A stretch of 64,000 nt of DNA from Pseudomonadota bacterium (lineage in GTDB: Bacteria; Pseudomonadota; Gammaproteobacteria; Burkholderiales; Burkholderiaceae_C), in assembly GCA_020161145.1 (NCBI GenBank), contig JAIUPQ010000002.1, forward strand, positions 310,001 to 374,000. The letters are read 5' to 3'. The translations under genes were made by a program, and so were the position numbers. Every line of letters starts with the position of its first letter. Within the stretch, counting starts at the first letter, position 1. Under the pieces are notes generated by a model that made no database searches, was not told where the DNA came from, and saw only the letters and a list, made by a program, of their open reading frames with translations. Positions 42,626 to 54,037 of this stretch are shown piece by piece.

Positions 42626-43540
42626 ATGACCTCAGAAGCCTTGCGCACCTACTTCCTCGACCTGCAGGCGCGCATCGTCGCCCAGGCCGAAGCCCTGGAC
42701 GGCCAGCCGTTTCTGACCGACGCCTGGACGCGCGGCGCCGACGAGCCGCTGCAGGGCGACGGCATCTCGCGCCTGATCGAGGGCGGCCGACTCTTTGAGC
42801 GCGCCGGCTGCAACTTCAGCCACGTGCGCGGCGCCGCGCTGCCCAAGTCGGCCACCGCCGACCGGCCGCTGCTGGCGGGTGCACCGTTCGAGGCGCTGGG
42901 GGTGTCGCTGGTGTTCCACCCCCGCAACCCCTATGTGCCCACGGTGCACATGAATGTGCGCTGCCTCTCGACCAAGGCGGTGGGTGATGAAACCGTGGTC
43001 TGGTTCGGCGGGGGCATGGACTTGACGCCGTATTACGGCTTCGAGGACGACGCACGCCACTTCCACCGGGTCTGCCACGGCACGCTGGCCCCGTTCGGGG
43101 CCCACCTCTACCCGCGCTTCAAGACCTGGTGCGACGACTATTTCTTCCTCAAGCACCGGCGCGAAGCCCGCGGTGTGGGCGGCGTCTTCTACGACGACTT
43201 CATGGAACTGGGCGCCGAGCAGAGTTTTGCGATGACGCGCGCCGTGGGCGACGCCTTTGCGCAGGCCTATTTCCCCATCGCCCAGCGCCGGCGCGACACG
43301 CCCTACGGCGAGCGCGAGCGCGATTTCCAGGCCTACCGCCGGGGGCGCTACGTGGAGTTCAACCTGGTCTGGGACCGTGGCACCCACTTCGGCCTGCACG
43401 GCCATGGCCGCACCGAAGCCATCCTCATGTCCATGCCGCCGCAAGCCCAGTGGCGCTACGACTGGCACCCCGAGCCCGGCACGCCCGAGGCCCGGCTCTA
43501 CACCGATTTTCTGCCGCCCCGGGACTGGCTGACGGCGTGA
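42626..43540 (+). CDS. hemF: Oxygen-dependent coproporphyrinogen III oxidase
   Basis: 304 residues, typical length. Signature segments: [32 protein letters not shown] and [15 protein letters not shown]. It decarboxylates coproporphyrinogen III to protoporphyrinogen IX using O2 and indicates aerobic heme synthesis. The stop overlaps nadD by 4 bp (GTGA). Confidence 0.97.
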   Translation: MTSEALRTYFLDLQARIVAQAEALDGQPFLTDAWTRGADEPLQGDGISRLIEGGRLFERAGCNFSHVRGAALPKSATADRPLLAGAPFEALGVSLVFHPRNPYVPTVHMNVRCLSTKAVGDETVVWFGGGMDLTPYYGFEDDARHFHRVCHGTLAPFGAHLYPRFKTWCDDYFFLKHRREARGVGGVFYDDFMELGAEQSFAMTRAVGDAFAQAYFPIAQRRRDTPYGERERDFQAYRRGRYVEFNLVWDRGTHFGLHGHGRTEAILMSMPPQAQWRYDWHPEPGTPEARLYTDFLPPRDWLTA

Positions 43541-44109
43541 GCGACGCGGGTTTGGATATCGGCCTGTTCGGCGGCAGCTTCAACCCGCCGCACCTGGGCC
43601 ATCTGGCGCTGGCCCGCGCTGCGCGCGATGGGCTAGGCCTGGCCGAGGTGCGCTGGCTGCCCGCCGGCCAGCCGTGGCAGAAAGCGGGCGCCACGCTGGC
43701 GCCGGCCAGCGACCGCGCTGCGATGGTGGCCGCACTGATTGCTGGCGAACCCGGCATGGTGCTCGACGAGCTTGAACTGCGCCGCGCCGGCCCCAGCTAC
43801 ACCATCGATACCGTCGAGGCGCTGGCGGCGGCCACGCCCGCCGCGCGCTGGTGGCTGATCCTGGGCCAGGACCAGCACGCCCGCCTGCCCACCTGGCACC
43901 GCGCATCCGAATTGCTGGCCCGCGTGCACCTGGCCGTGGCCGCCCGCGACGGCGTGGCACCCCACGGCGTCACCGCCATCGCCATGCCCCGCACCGACAT
44001 CAGCGCCACCGCCGTGCGTGCGGCCGTGGCGCGCGGCACCGATGCCACCCCGCTCGTCGGCGCCGCCGTCGCGCGTTATATTGAAGAGCACCACTTGTAC
44101 CGAGGCTGA
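43537..44109 (+). CDS. nadD: Nicotinate-nucleotide adenylyltransferase
   Basis: 190 residues, GTG start overlapping the hemF stop. Nucleotidyltransferase motif [15 protein letters not shown] (about 9-23) with the His pair, and the C-terminal [15 protein letters not shown] resembling ISSTxIR. It forms deamido-NAD from nicotinate mononucleotide and ATP. Followed with no gap by rsfS, the conserved nadD-rsfS-rlmH order. Confidence 0.95.
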   Translation: MSDAGLDIGLFGGSFNPPHLGHLALARAARDGLGLAEVRWLPAGQPWQKAGATLAPASDRAAMVAALIAGEPGMVLDELELRRAGPSYTIDTVEALAAATPAARWWLILGQDQHARLPTWHRASELLARVHLAVAARDGVAPHGVTAIAMPRTDISATAVRAAVARGTDATPLVGAAVARYIEEHHLYRG

Positions 44110-44721
44110 ATGGACATCCGCAAACTGCAACGCACCATCGTCGATGCGCTGGAAGACGTCAAGGCGCACCACATCGTCGTCTTCAACACCGAGGCGCTGT
44201 CGCCGCTTTTCGAGCGCATCGTCGTCGCCTCGGGCACCAGCAACCGCCAGACCAAGGCCTTGGCCGCCAGCGTGCGCGAGGCCGTCAAAAGCGCGGGCCT
44301 GGAGGTGCGTGTCGAGGGCGAGGACAACGGCGAGTGGATCATCGTGGACTGCGGCGCCGCCGTCTGCCACATCATGCAGCCCACCATCCGCGACTACTAC
44401 CGGCTCGAAGAGATCTGGGGCGTCAAGCCGGTGCGCCTGAAGCTGGGCGGCGAAACCAAGCTGCCCAAGGCCAGCGAGCCGGCGGCACCGGCCAAGCCGG
44501 CCCGCAAGCCGGCCACCCGCGCCGCCGCCCCGGCCGCCGCCAAGAAAGCGCCGGCCAGGAAGGCCCCCGCCAAGCCGGCGGCCAAAACGGGCGTGGCCAG
44601 GAAGGCCGGCGCCAAAAAAGCGGGTGCGGTGCAAAAAGTGGTCGTCCATTCGCCTCGGGCGCCCAAGACCGCCAAGCCAGCCGCCAAGCCGGCCGCCAAG
44701 AAGACCCCCACGCGCCGGTAA
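44110..44721 (+). CDS. rsfS: Ribosome silencing factor RsfS with long basic Ala/Lys/Pro tail
   Basis: 203 residues, far longer than the usual 105-130. Residues 1-113 are a normal RsfS domain ([48 protein letters not shown]), which binds ribosomal protein uL14 and blocks 30S joining. Residues about 114-203 are a histone-H1-like tail made of Lys, Ala and Pro ([14 protein letters not shown] and similar). The tail has no fold signature and may add RNA or DNA binding. Confidence 0.95.
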   Translation: MDIRKLQRTIVDALEDVKAHHIVVFNTEALSPLFERIVVASGTSNRQTKALAASVREAVKSAGLEVRVEGEDNGEWIIVDCGAAVCHIMQPTIRDYYRLEEIWGVKPVRLKLGGETKLPKASEPAAPAKPARKPATRAAAPAAAKKAPARKAPAKPAAKTGVARKAGAKKAGAVQKVVVHSPRAPKTAKPAAKPAAKKTPTRR

Positions 44722-44732
44722 GCCCAGGCGCG

Positions 44733-45203
44733 ATGCAACTGGTCATTGCCGCCGTGGGCCTGCGCCAGCCGACCTGGGCCGACGCGGCGTTTGCCGACTT
44801 TGCCAAGCGCCTGCCGCCCGAATGCCGGCTGACGCTCAAGGCCGTCAAGGCCGAGCCACGCGAAGGTGGCAAGACGGCCGCGCAGATGATGGCTGCGGAA
44901 GCCCAGCGCCTGACGGCGGCTGCACCCAAGGGCGCGCGCACGGTGGTGCTCGATGAGCGCGGCACCCGCCACACCACCGCCAGCCTGGCGCAGCGCTTCG
45001 ATGCCTGGCTGCAAGACGGCCGTGACGTGGCCTTCTACATCGGCGGCCCCGACGGCCTGGCGCCCGACATCAAGGCCGGCGCCGACGAGACGCTGCGCCT
45101 GTCCGACCTGACCTTGCCCCACGCCTTCGCCCGCGTGCTGCTGGCCGAGGCGCTGTACCGCGCCTGGAGCCTGCGCGCCGGGCATCCGTATCACCGCGAG
45201 TAA
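44733..45203 (+). CDS. rlmH: 23S rRNA (pseudouridine1915-N3)-methyltransferase
   Basis: 156 residues. SPOUT-class RlmH features: [19 protein letters not shown] (about 71-89), FYIGGPDGL (about 101-109) and a C-terminal [23 protein letters not shown] knot (read in parts). It methylates pseudouridine 1915 in the ribosome. It follows rsfS by 11 bp. Confidence 0.96.
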   Translation: MQLVIAAVGLRQPTWADAAFADFAKRLPPECRLTLKAVKAEPREGGKTAAQMMAAEAQRLTAAAPKGARTVVLDERGTRHTTASLAQRFDAWLQDGRDVAFYIGGPDGLAPDIKAGADETLRLSDLTLPHAFARVLLAEALYRAWSLRAGHPYHRE

Positions 45204-45209
45204 GCCTCC

Positions 45210-45743
45210 ATGCAAACGTCCAACCCACCTGTTTTCCCCTTCCGCATCGGCGAGGGCTGGGATGTGCACCAACTGGTCGAAGGCCGTCCGCTGGTGTTGG
45301 GCGGGGTGACGGTGCCGCACACGCATGGGCTGCTGGGGCACTCGGATGCCGATGCGCTGGCGCATGCCATCACCGATGCGGTGCTGGGTGCGGCTGGGTT
45401 GGGCGACATCGGCCGGCACTTCCCGGACACGGCGGCCGAGTTCAAGGGGGCCGACTCCTGGGTGCTGCTGCGGGAGGCCACCCGCCGCGTGCGCGCGGCC
45501 GGGTGGGCGGTGGTCAACGTGGACGCGACCATCGTCGCGCAGGCGCCCAGGATGGCGCCGCACATCGCGGCCATGGCGGCGCGCATGGCCGCGGCGCTGG
45601 ACGTGCCGGCCTCGGCGGTCAACGTCAAGGCCAAGACGGCCGAGCGCATGGGGCCGGTGGGGGAGGGCCGCGCCATCGAGGCGCGAGCCGTGTGTCTGCT
45701 TCAGTCGGGGGCCACTGCCGACGCAGCGCCCGCTGCGTCGTAA
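45210..45743 (+). CDS. ispF: 2-C-methyl-D-erythritol 2,4-cyclodiphosphate synthase
   Basis: 177 residues. Metal-site motif GEGWDVHQL with Asp18 and His20, [15 protein letters not shown], and GDIGRHFPD, all standard for IspF of the MEP isoprenoid pathway. The last about 15 residues (Ala-rich) overlap the convergent ComEA gene by 43 bp. ispD, its usual partner, is not adjacent; ispF instead follows rlmH by 6 bp. Confidence 0.96.
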   Translation: MQTSNPPVFPFRIGEGWDVHQLVEGRPLVLGGVTVPHTHGLLGHSDADALAHAITDAVLGAAGLGDIGRHFPDTAAEFKGADSWVLLREATRRVRAAGWAVVNVDATIVAQAPRMAPHIAAMAARMAAALDVPASAVNVKAKTAERMGPVGEGRAIEARAVCLLQSGATADAAPAAS

Positions 45744-46003
45744 GGCTGGCCGGCGACGACGAGGCCGGCGTCCGACAGCTTGCGCGCGGTGGCCGGGCCT
45801 ATGCCTTTGATGCGGCGGGCGAGATCGGCCCAGTCATGGAACGGACCATTGGCCTTGCGCGCGGCCAACACCTGCTCCACGCGCTGCGGGCCGAGGCCTT
45901 TGATCTGTTCCAACTCGGCCTGGTTGGCGAGGTTGACGTCCACGGGCGCGGCCAGCACGCCGCTGCAGAGCAGCCAGGCCGCGCAGGCCAGCGTACGGCG
46001 CAT
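45701..46003 (-). CDS. comEA: ComEA-type helix-hairpin-helix DNA-binding protein
   Basis: 100 residues. Signal peptide about 1-18 (ending [10 protein letters not shown]), then two helix-hairpin-helix motifs: [19 protein letters not shown] and [20 protein letters not shown]. ComEA proteins bind incoming double-stranded DNA in the periplasm during natural transformation. The start is a 1-base overlap with the stop of the glycine-zipper gene. comEC lies 8 kb away at 54038. Confidence 0.9.
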   Translation of the reverse strand: MRRTLACAAWLLCSGVLAAPVDVNLANQAELEQIKGLGPQRVEQVLAARKANGPFHDWADLARRIKGIGPATARKLSDAGLVVAGQPYDAAGAASAVAPD

Positions 46004-46758
46004 CAGCTGCGCACGCCTTCTTGCACCGGCGCCGGGCGCAGCATGCCGTCCTCGACGCTGACGCGGGTGCCCACGCTGGCGGGCTGGGTTTGGTTGATGG
46101 TGCGCCAGGTGCCATCGTCCATGCGCACGCGCACGTCGTAGCTGGTCTCGGCGCGCATTTTCTTTTCCACCTGATGGCCGGCAATGCCGCCACCGATGGC
46201 GCCCACCACAGTGGCCGCGCGCTTGCCGTTGCCGCCGCCGATCTGGCTGCCGATCAGGCCGCCCAGCACACCGCCGGCTACGGCACCGACGCCCTGGGCA
46301 TCGCCATCGCGCTTGACTTCGGTCACGCTGTCAACCACGCCGCAGTTGGGGCAGGCCCAGGCGGTGACGCGGGCCGGGGCGGGGGCAGGATCGAAGGTGG
46401 TGTTGCCTTGCGTATCGGTTTGCTGGGTCGGCAGGGTGGCGGCGGCCGGTGCAGGGCTGGCCACCCGCACGGGCGTGCTCCGGGGGGTGGGTGCGGGCTT
46501 GGCTTTGGCCACCACAGGGGCCGGCGCTGGCGCAGCGGGCTGGGGCAGCACCGCCGGCTCGGCCACCACGGCCGGCAGGCTGGCCACCGGGGCCGGTGGC
46601 GGCAAGGCGGTCGCCAGCGTAGGCGGCGGCGCCGATTGGCGGCCGAGTTGCCAGGCCAGTGCGGCGGTCAGCGTCAGGATGACGAGGCCCGCGCCGACCA
46701 GCACGGCGGTGAAGCGGGAGGGGCCGGTGGTCAGCGGGATGGCAGGGGCGGATGTCAT
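46003..46758 (-). CDS. Membrane-anchored glycine-zipper 2TM protein with CPNCG motif
   Basis: 251 residues from MTSAPAIPLTTG. One TM segment (about 18-40), a long Pro/Ala linker (about 45-135), then WACPNCGVVDSV, a CxxC knuckle resembling rubredoxin or zinc-ribbon halves, and a glycine-zipper pair (VGAVAGGVLGGLIGSQIGGG; AATVVGAIGGGIAGHQVE) as in SlyB/Rick_17kDa proteins. The last domain has YDVRVRMDDGTWRTI. It probably sits across the periplasm. It is co-transcribed with comEA. Confidence 0.82.
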   Translation of the reverse strand: MTSAPAIPLTTGPSRFTAVLVGAGLVILTLTAALAWQLGRQSAPPPTLATALPPPAPVASLPAVVAEPAVLPQPAAPAPAPVVAKAKPAPTPRSTPVRVASPAPAAATLPTQQTDTQGNTTFDPAPAPARVTAWACPNCGVVDSVTEVKRDGDAQGVGAVAGGVLGGLIGSQIGGGNGKRAATVVGAIGGGIAGHQVEKKMRAETSYDVRVRMDDGTWRTINQTQPASVGTRVSVEDGMLRPAPVQEGVRS

Positions 46759-46808
46759 GGAACAGCCTTCGCAAAACGGTGGGGACGCCGCCATAACGTC
46801 AGGCGGCT

Positions 46809-48679
46809 TCAGTCGGCTGACGAGGGGCTGTGACCGAGTGTGTCCTGTGGCCGGGTGCCCGGCGGGCCGCATTCACTGAAGACGCGCGCAGGGCAGGCGG
46901 CGCAGCGCTCGGGGTCGAGCCGGCCGATGATGTGGACGAAGGCCTCGCGCTTGTCGGTGAACAGATGGTGCTCGCCCAGCAGGGTCAGAAAGCCGTCGCG
47001 CTGCCAATGGGCGACCACCTCGGGGCGGGGGCGGTGGACGTAGAAGTCGCCGCCATCGCGGCGGCGGTGGCGCAGCTCGTTGCGCCACAGCGCCGAGCCG
47101 GCCACGTCGACGAAGTTCATGCTGGAGGCCATCAGCAGCAGATGGCGCTGGCCGGGTGACTCGTCGCGCAGGGTCTGCAACTGGTCGGAGACATGCTCGG
47201 TGGCGCCGAAATAGACCGAGCCGGCCATGCGCACGATCTTGATCTGCGGGCATTCGGGCAGCGGGTGGCTGCTCTCGGCCCGCACCACCAGGCGGCGCGG
47301 CAGCGTCATGCGGTCGAACCCCATGGCCAGCAGCGGCGGGCGCGAGGTGCGCTGCAGGTAAATGCCCAGCGACAGCGCGCTGCCCACCACCACGGCTGCC
47401 TCCAGCCGCAGCGTCAGCGTGGCCACGCAGGTGGCGGCGGCCACGCCCAGCTCCAGCGTGCTGGCGCGCGCCAGCAGGCGCCAGCCATCGACGTTGAGCA
47501 GCGCCCAGCCCACCAGCAGCAGCACGCCGGCAATGCCGGCCAGCGGCACCCAGGCCAGCAACGGGGCACCGAACAGCGCCAGCGGCAGCAGCAACAGGGC
47601 ACTGGCCACCGCAGCCAGCGGGGTGCTGGCGCCGGCCTCCAGGTTGGGCACCGAGCGGTTCATGGAGCCACAGACCACGTAGCCGCCGACGCCGCTGGCC
47701 ACCACGTTGGCCAGGCCCTGGCCGACGAATTCGCGGTTGGGGTCGATGTGCTGGCCCGAGCGCTCGGCCAGCGCCTTGGCGATGGCGATGGACTGGGCCA
47801 GCGCCACCACGGTGAGCGCGGCAGAGATGCCCAGCCATTCGGGCAGTTGGGCCAACGGCAGCGCCGGCCAGGTCCAGCTGGCATGGAACACCGGCAGCGC
47901 CGCCCAGCGCGCCACGTGCCACCAGTCGGCCTGCTGGCCACGGGTCAGCAGCAGGACGCCGTCCAGCGCCAGCGCCGCCAGCGTGCCCATGGCCAGGCCC
48001 ATGAGCAAATGCGGCCAGCGTGGCCACCGGCGCCTGGCCAGCAGCGCGGTGGCGACGGTGACGACGGTGACCACCACGGCGCCGGGCTGGATGTAGGGCG
48101 CCTGTTCGACAAGGGCCAGCACCAGGGCCTGGGTGCGCGCGGCATCGGGGCTGGCGCTGGCCGGCAGGCCCAAGGCCTCGCGCATGGCGTGCAGCATGAT
48201 CAGCAAGGCCGCCCCGGTGGTGAACCCCAGCAGCGCCGTGGGCGAAATGAAGTGGGCCAGCGCGCCCAGCCGCAGCGTGCCGATGGTCAACTGCATCAGG
48301 CCCACGCCCAGCGTGACGGCCAGCGCCAGGCCGATGTAGTCGGGGCTGCCCACGGCCGCCAGTGGCGTCAGCATGGCCAGCAGCGCCAGCGACAAGGCGT
48401 TGGTGGGACCGGTGACCACATGCCAGCTGGATCCGGCCAGTGCGGCCACGATGCAGGGCAGCACGGCAGCCTGCAGGCCGTATTGCGGCGGCAGGCCGGC
48501 CAGCGCGGCAAAGGCCAGCGCCTGGGGCAGCACCAGCAGCGCGCCCAGCAGGCCGGCCAGGGCGTCCAGCCGCAAGGTGGCGGGGGTGACCCGCGCCCAC
48601 CAGCGAGGCGCCGTCAGCCACTGCATGGCCCAGCGCCTGAGCTTGCCTGCTGCGGCGCTGATCGGAGGGTCCCGCGCGC

Positions 48680-48683
<4 letters not shown>
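46809..48683 (-). CDS. SulP-family inorganic anion transporter with STAS domain
   Basis: 624 residues from MSARDPPISAAAGKL. SulP membrane domain with LDALAGLLGALLVLPQALAFA at the first helix and about 12 segments, then a STAS domain (about 455-580; RMAGSVYFGATEH, MASSMNFVDVAGSAL). The C-terminus has a cysteine cluster (CAACPARVFSECG). Substrates in the family are sulfate, bicarbonate or dicarboxylates. The start overlaps the stop of the hybrid kinase by 4 bp, so the two are translationally coupled. Confidence 0.92.
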
Positions 48684-50994
<2,311 letters not shown>

Positions 50995-51029
50995 GCGGCC
51001 CGAGGGGACGGGCCGCTGCACCCCCCGGC

Positions 51030-52268
51030 TCAGTTCTTGACCAACTCGCCCAGCAGATGCTGGTCTTCACGGATGCGCAGCATCAGGCGAATGTCACCCT
51101 GCGGCGGCCAGGTCAGCGGCGGGGTCTGGAAGCGGGCCTTGAGGGCGTTGGGGTTGTCGGGGTCGGCCTTGGCGATGCGCGGTGAGGGCAGGGCCCAGCC
51201 GCAGGGCAGCTTTTGCTCGCCCACCGTCAAGTAAAGCTCACAGTCCTTGCGGTCGATGTCGGCTGCCATCACCACCACGCCGCGGATCTCCCAGGTCTGG
51301 CCCGGAACCGGCGGTGACGGGGGCATGCGCAACTGCAACTGCTTGACCTCGTCGGGCGTGGGGGCGATCCGGGTGGTCCAGCCACCCATGGAGCGGCTCA
51401 TGCCGGCGCCACCCACCGCACCGGCGCGCGCCTTGGCGGCATCGCCGCCTTCGTTGCGGGCCACCGCTGCCGTCAACGCGGCGCGCTTGCGCAACTGGCT
51501 GGTGAACTCCACCGGCGGCGGGTTCGGGTTGGCGGCGCGGGCCTTCTTGTAGTCCTCGCGCACCTTGTCCAGCGGCGTGACGGGCAGGTTGGCGTAGTCG
51601 ATGGCGTAGCGTGCGCCCAGCATCTCGAAGCTCTCCTCGTCCAGCGCTTCCAGGCCCAGCTTGGGGCCGTCGGCGCGCATGGTCTTGAGCTCAATGTTCA
51701 GATCGGCCAGATCCGACAGGCCCACTTTGCGCCAGTGCGAGCGGATGTCTTCAATCAGCGTGTTGAGGTTCTTCAGATCGTAGACGCGGTCGTAGACGCT
51801 GATGTCGGGACCCAGGCGCGACCATTGCTGGCGCGCATGCCACTCGACCGAACCGGCGTATTTGGCGTAAGCGTCGTAGCGGCGCACCAGCTCGTTGAGC
51901 TGGGGGTCGAAGGTCAGGCCGGCGGCAGTCAGGCCAGGGCCGGCATCGGACATCTCGGACATCTCGCGGTAATAGACCACGCGGTTGCGGTACACCGAGA
52001 TGAAGCGCGCGATGGGTTCGCGCACGATGCCGAAGGTGAAGTAATCGGGGTAGCGCGCCATGACGTCGGGCGAGTTGCGCACCAGCAGGTTGCCTTCACG
52101 GCCACGGGTGAACAGGTGGCGGGCGGCGGTGGAGTCCACCAGGGCGATCTTCTTGCCGGCGGCCTTGGCAGCCACCGTCCAGTGCTCGTACAGCCAGTCG
52201 AGCACCGAGGTGGAGCCCACTTTGGGCGAGGGTGCGTAAGCCAGTTTCAGCAGCGGAATGATGATCAT
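51030..52268 (-). CDS. Sulfotransferase-family protein with unusual C-terminal extension
   Basis: 412 residues from the ATG giving MIIIPLLKLAYAPSPKVGS. PAPS-binding P-loop PKVGSTS at 15-21 and 3'-phosphate site VREPIARFISVYRNR at about 82-96, as in sulfotransferase family 2 / carbohydrate sulfotransferases. The sulfotransferase domain ends near 245. A charged linker and a further about 130-residue domain (WEIRGVVVMAADIDRKDCELYL, PCGWALP) follow, which I do not recognise. No signal peptide. It would transfer sulfate from PAPS to a cell-surface sugar or lipid. Confidence 0.8.
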   Translation of the reverse strand: MIIIPLLKLAYAPSPKVGSTSVLDWLYEHWTVAAKAAGKKIALVDSTAARHLFTRGREGNLLVRNSPDVMARYPDYFTFGIVREPIARFISVYRNRVVYYREMSEMSDAGPGLTAAGLTFDPQLNELVRRYDAYAKYAGSVEWHARQQWSRLGPDISVYDRVYDLKNLNTLIEDIRSHWRKVGLSDLADLNIELKTMRADGPKLGLEALDEESFEMLGARYAIDYANLPVTPLDKVREDYKKARAANPNPPPVEFTSQLRKRAALTAAVARNEGGDAAKARAGAVGGAGMSRSMGGWTTRIAPTPDEVKQLQLRMPPSPPVPGQTWEIRGVVVMAADIDRKDCELYLTVGEQKLPCGWALPSPRIAKADPDNPNALKARFQTPPLTWPPQGDIRLMLRIREDQHLLGELVKN

Positions 52269-52331
52269 GTTGAGCCCCAACGCGGCGTGTGAATGCCTGT
52301 CTGTTCAAAACCTATAACTATAGCCAATGCT

Positions 52332-53036
52332 TCAGCGCGGGGCATACAAGACCTCGGCACGCTGCAGCAGGATCCAACTGGTCAAGATGTATTTGTCACA
52401 CGACCGTGGGGTCACGCCACGGTGCGTGTGGGTGAAGTAGGCCGGTGCAATCACACACTGGCCGGCCGTCGGTTTGAGTGCGCGCTGCTGGTAATAGAAC
52501 TCCGTCTCGCCGCCGTCGGCCACGTCGTTGAGGTAGAACATGAACAGCACGCAGCGGTGCAACGCGTCGTTGCCGTTGGCCTCGGGATAGACCTCGCAAT
52601 GCCAGTAGTTGTAGTTGCCGCTGCCGACGTCGTACTTCTGCATCTGGATGGGCCCCATGCGAAACAGCGTGCGCATCAGCGTGCCCACCTGCGGCTTGCC
52701 CACCTCGTCCCAGTTCTCGGGCGTCAGCGCCACCGGCTGGCCAGTCTTGGGGTGCACCACGGTCAGCGCCAGCGGCGCGATCAGCGCAAAGAAGTACTTC
52801 TCGAAATAGCGCTCGGCGCATTGCGCGATGGCCATCTGCGAATGGCCCAGCAACTCCGCGTACTCGGGGTACTGGTAGAGATACAGATCGGTGGAGCGCT
52901 TCTTGGATTCATCCACCCCGCCGCCCGTGCGGCCCCGGGTGCGGTGCGGGCTGGCCTCGAAGGCGGTGATGTAGCGCTGGCAGACCTCGGGTGAGAGGGC
53001 GCCGTCATAGGCTTCGATGAAGTCGGTGGTCGTCAT
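52332..53036 (-). CDS. 2-oxoglutarate/Fe(II)-dependent dioxygenase-like protein
   Basis: 234 residues from MTTTDFIEAYDGAL. Double-stranded beta-helix pattern: YNYWHCEVYPEANGND with His146 and Glu148 as first iron ligands (HxE instead of HxD), VADGGETEFYYQ, and APAYFTHTHRG with His203/205 and the 2OG-binding Arg206. A prolyl-hydroxylase-like group. The substrate is unknown. The 3-codon spacing and an ATGA overlap with the dsbB gene upstream imply one transcript. Confidence 0.82.
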   Translation of the reverse strand: MTTTDFIEAYDGALSPEVCQRYITAFEASPHRTRGRTGGGVDESKKRSTDLYLYQYPEYAELLGHSQMAIAQCAERYFEKYFFALIAPLALTVVHPKTGQPVALTPENWDEVGKPQVGTLMRTLFRMGPIQMQKYDVGSGNYNYWHCEVYPEANGNDALHRCVLFMFYLNDVADGGETEFYYQQRALKPTAGQCVIAPAYFTHTHRGVTPRSCDKYILTSWILLQRAEVLYAPR

Positions 53037-53518
53037 GAGGAGGCTCCACAGGGGCGCAAGGTCAGCCGCACCAGCGCGGCGGCCAGCGCCGCAAACAGCA
53101 CCAGGCTCCAGATGGCGTAAGGCACACCCAGCAGATTGATCGACGCATCGGCGCACGACGCCATGGGGGCGAAGACCGAAGGTGCCAGATCAAACAAGCC
53201 CAGTTGCTTGAGGATTTTGTCGGCCAGCGTCAGGTTGCACGACGCCTCGGTGGCCGCATGAAAGTGCTGCCAGTACGCCGCTGCCACGCCGCCCAAGGCG
53301 ACCAGTGCGGCTAGCCCGGCCAGCAGCCGGCGCGCCAGGCCGGGCAGCAGCGCCGCCGCCAGCGCCAGCGCGCCCACCACCAGGTACAGCAGGCGCTGAA
53401 ACGTGCACCACGGACAGGGCAGCATGTCGAACTGGTACTGCGACACCAGCGCCACGCCCACCGAGCCCAGGCTGACGGCGGCCACGGCCAGCAGGCCGCG
53501 GCGGGTGCAATCCCTCAT
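53033..53518 (-). CDS. dsbB: Disulfide bond formation protein B
   Basis: 161 residues with four membrane helices. The first periplasmic loop carries CPWC at Cys35-Cys38 and the second carries the other redox pair (ASCNLTLAD and MASCADAS). It reoxidises DsbA and passes electrons to quinone. The start overlaps the RidA-family stop, and the stop overlaps the dioxygenase start, forming a chain of 4-bp overlaps. Confidence 0.94.
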   Translation of the reverse strand: MRDCTRRGLLAVAAVSLGSVGVALVSQYQFDMLPCPWCTFQRLLYLVVGALALAAALLPGLARRLLAGLAALVALGGVAAAYWQHFHAATEASCNLTLADKILKQLGLFDLAPSVFAPMASCADASINLLGVPYAIWSLVLFAALAAALVRLTLRPCGASS

Positions 53519-53979
53519 GACCGCAGCTGCGCGATCAACTCGATCTCGACGCAGGCCCCCAGCGGAATCTGCGCCACGCCAAACGCGCTGCGCGCATGGG
53601 CGCCCACCGTGGGGCCCAGCACCTCGGCCAGCAGGTTGGAGCAGCCGTTGGTCACCAGGTGCTGCTCGGTGAACGTGGGCGTGGAGTTGACCAGGCTCAT
53701 CACCTTGACCACGCGGGCCACGCGCTCCAGATCACCGCCGGCTGCGGCCTGCAGCGTGCCCAGAAGGTCGATGGCCACGGCGCGTGCAGCCTGCTGGCCT
53801 TCTTCGGTGCCCATGGTCAGGCCCAACTGGCCCACCCAGACCTGGCCGTCTTTCTTGGCCAGGTGGCCCGACAGAAACACCAGCGAACCGGTCTGCACAT
53901 AAGGCACATAGGCGGCGGCGGGCACGGCGACTTGGGGCAGGGCAATGCCCAGGGCTTGCAGGCGGGCGGCGATGGTCAT
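53515..53979 (-). CDS. RidA/YjgF-family protein
   Basis: 154 residues from MTIAARLQALGIALPQ. RidA-fold motifs: YVQTGSLVFLSGHLA and the C-terminal AFGVAQIPLGACVEIELIAQL (read in parts; the Arg of classical RidA is absent here, where the Rut group often differs). It belongs to the longer YjgF subgroup of Burkholderiales annotated as enamine/imine deaminase-like. It heads the RidA-dsbB-dioxygenase run and is divergent from comEC with 58 bp between starts. Confidence 0.88.
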   Translation of the reverse strand: MTIAARLQALGIALPQVAVPAAAYVPYVQTGSLVFLSGHLAKKDGQVWVGQLGLTMGTEEGQQAARAVAIDLLGTLQAAAGGDLERVARVVKVMSLVNSTPTFTEQHLVTNGCSNLLAEVLGPTVGAHARSAFGVAQIPLGACVEIELIAQLRS

Positions 53980-54037
53980 GGGGCGTGTCCTCGTTGGGGC
54001 GGCAAAGGCAAACGACGATCCTACACTGCGCCCCACC

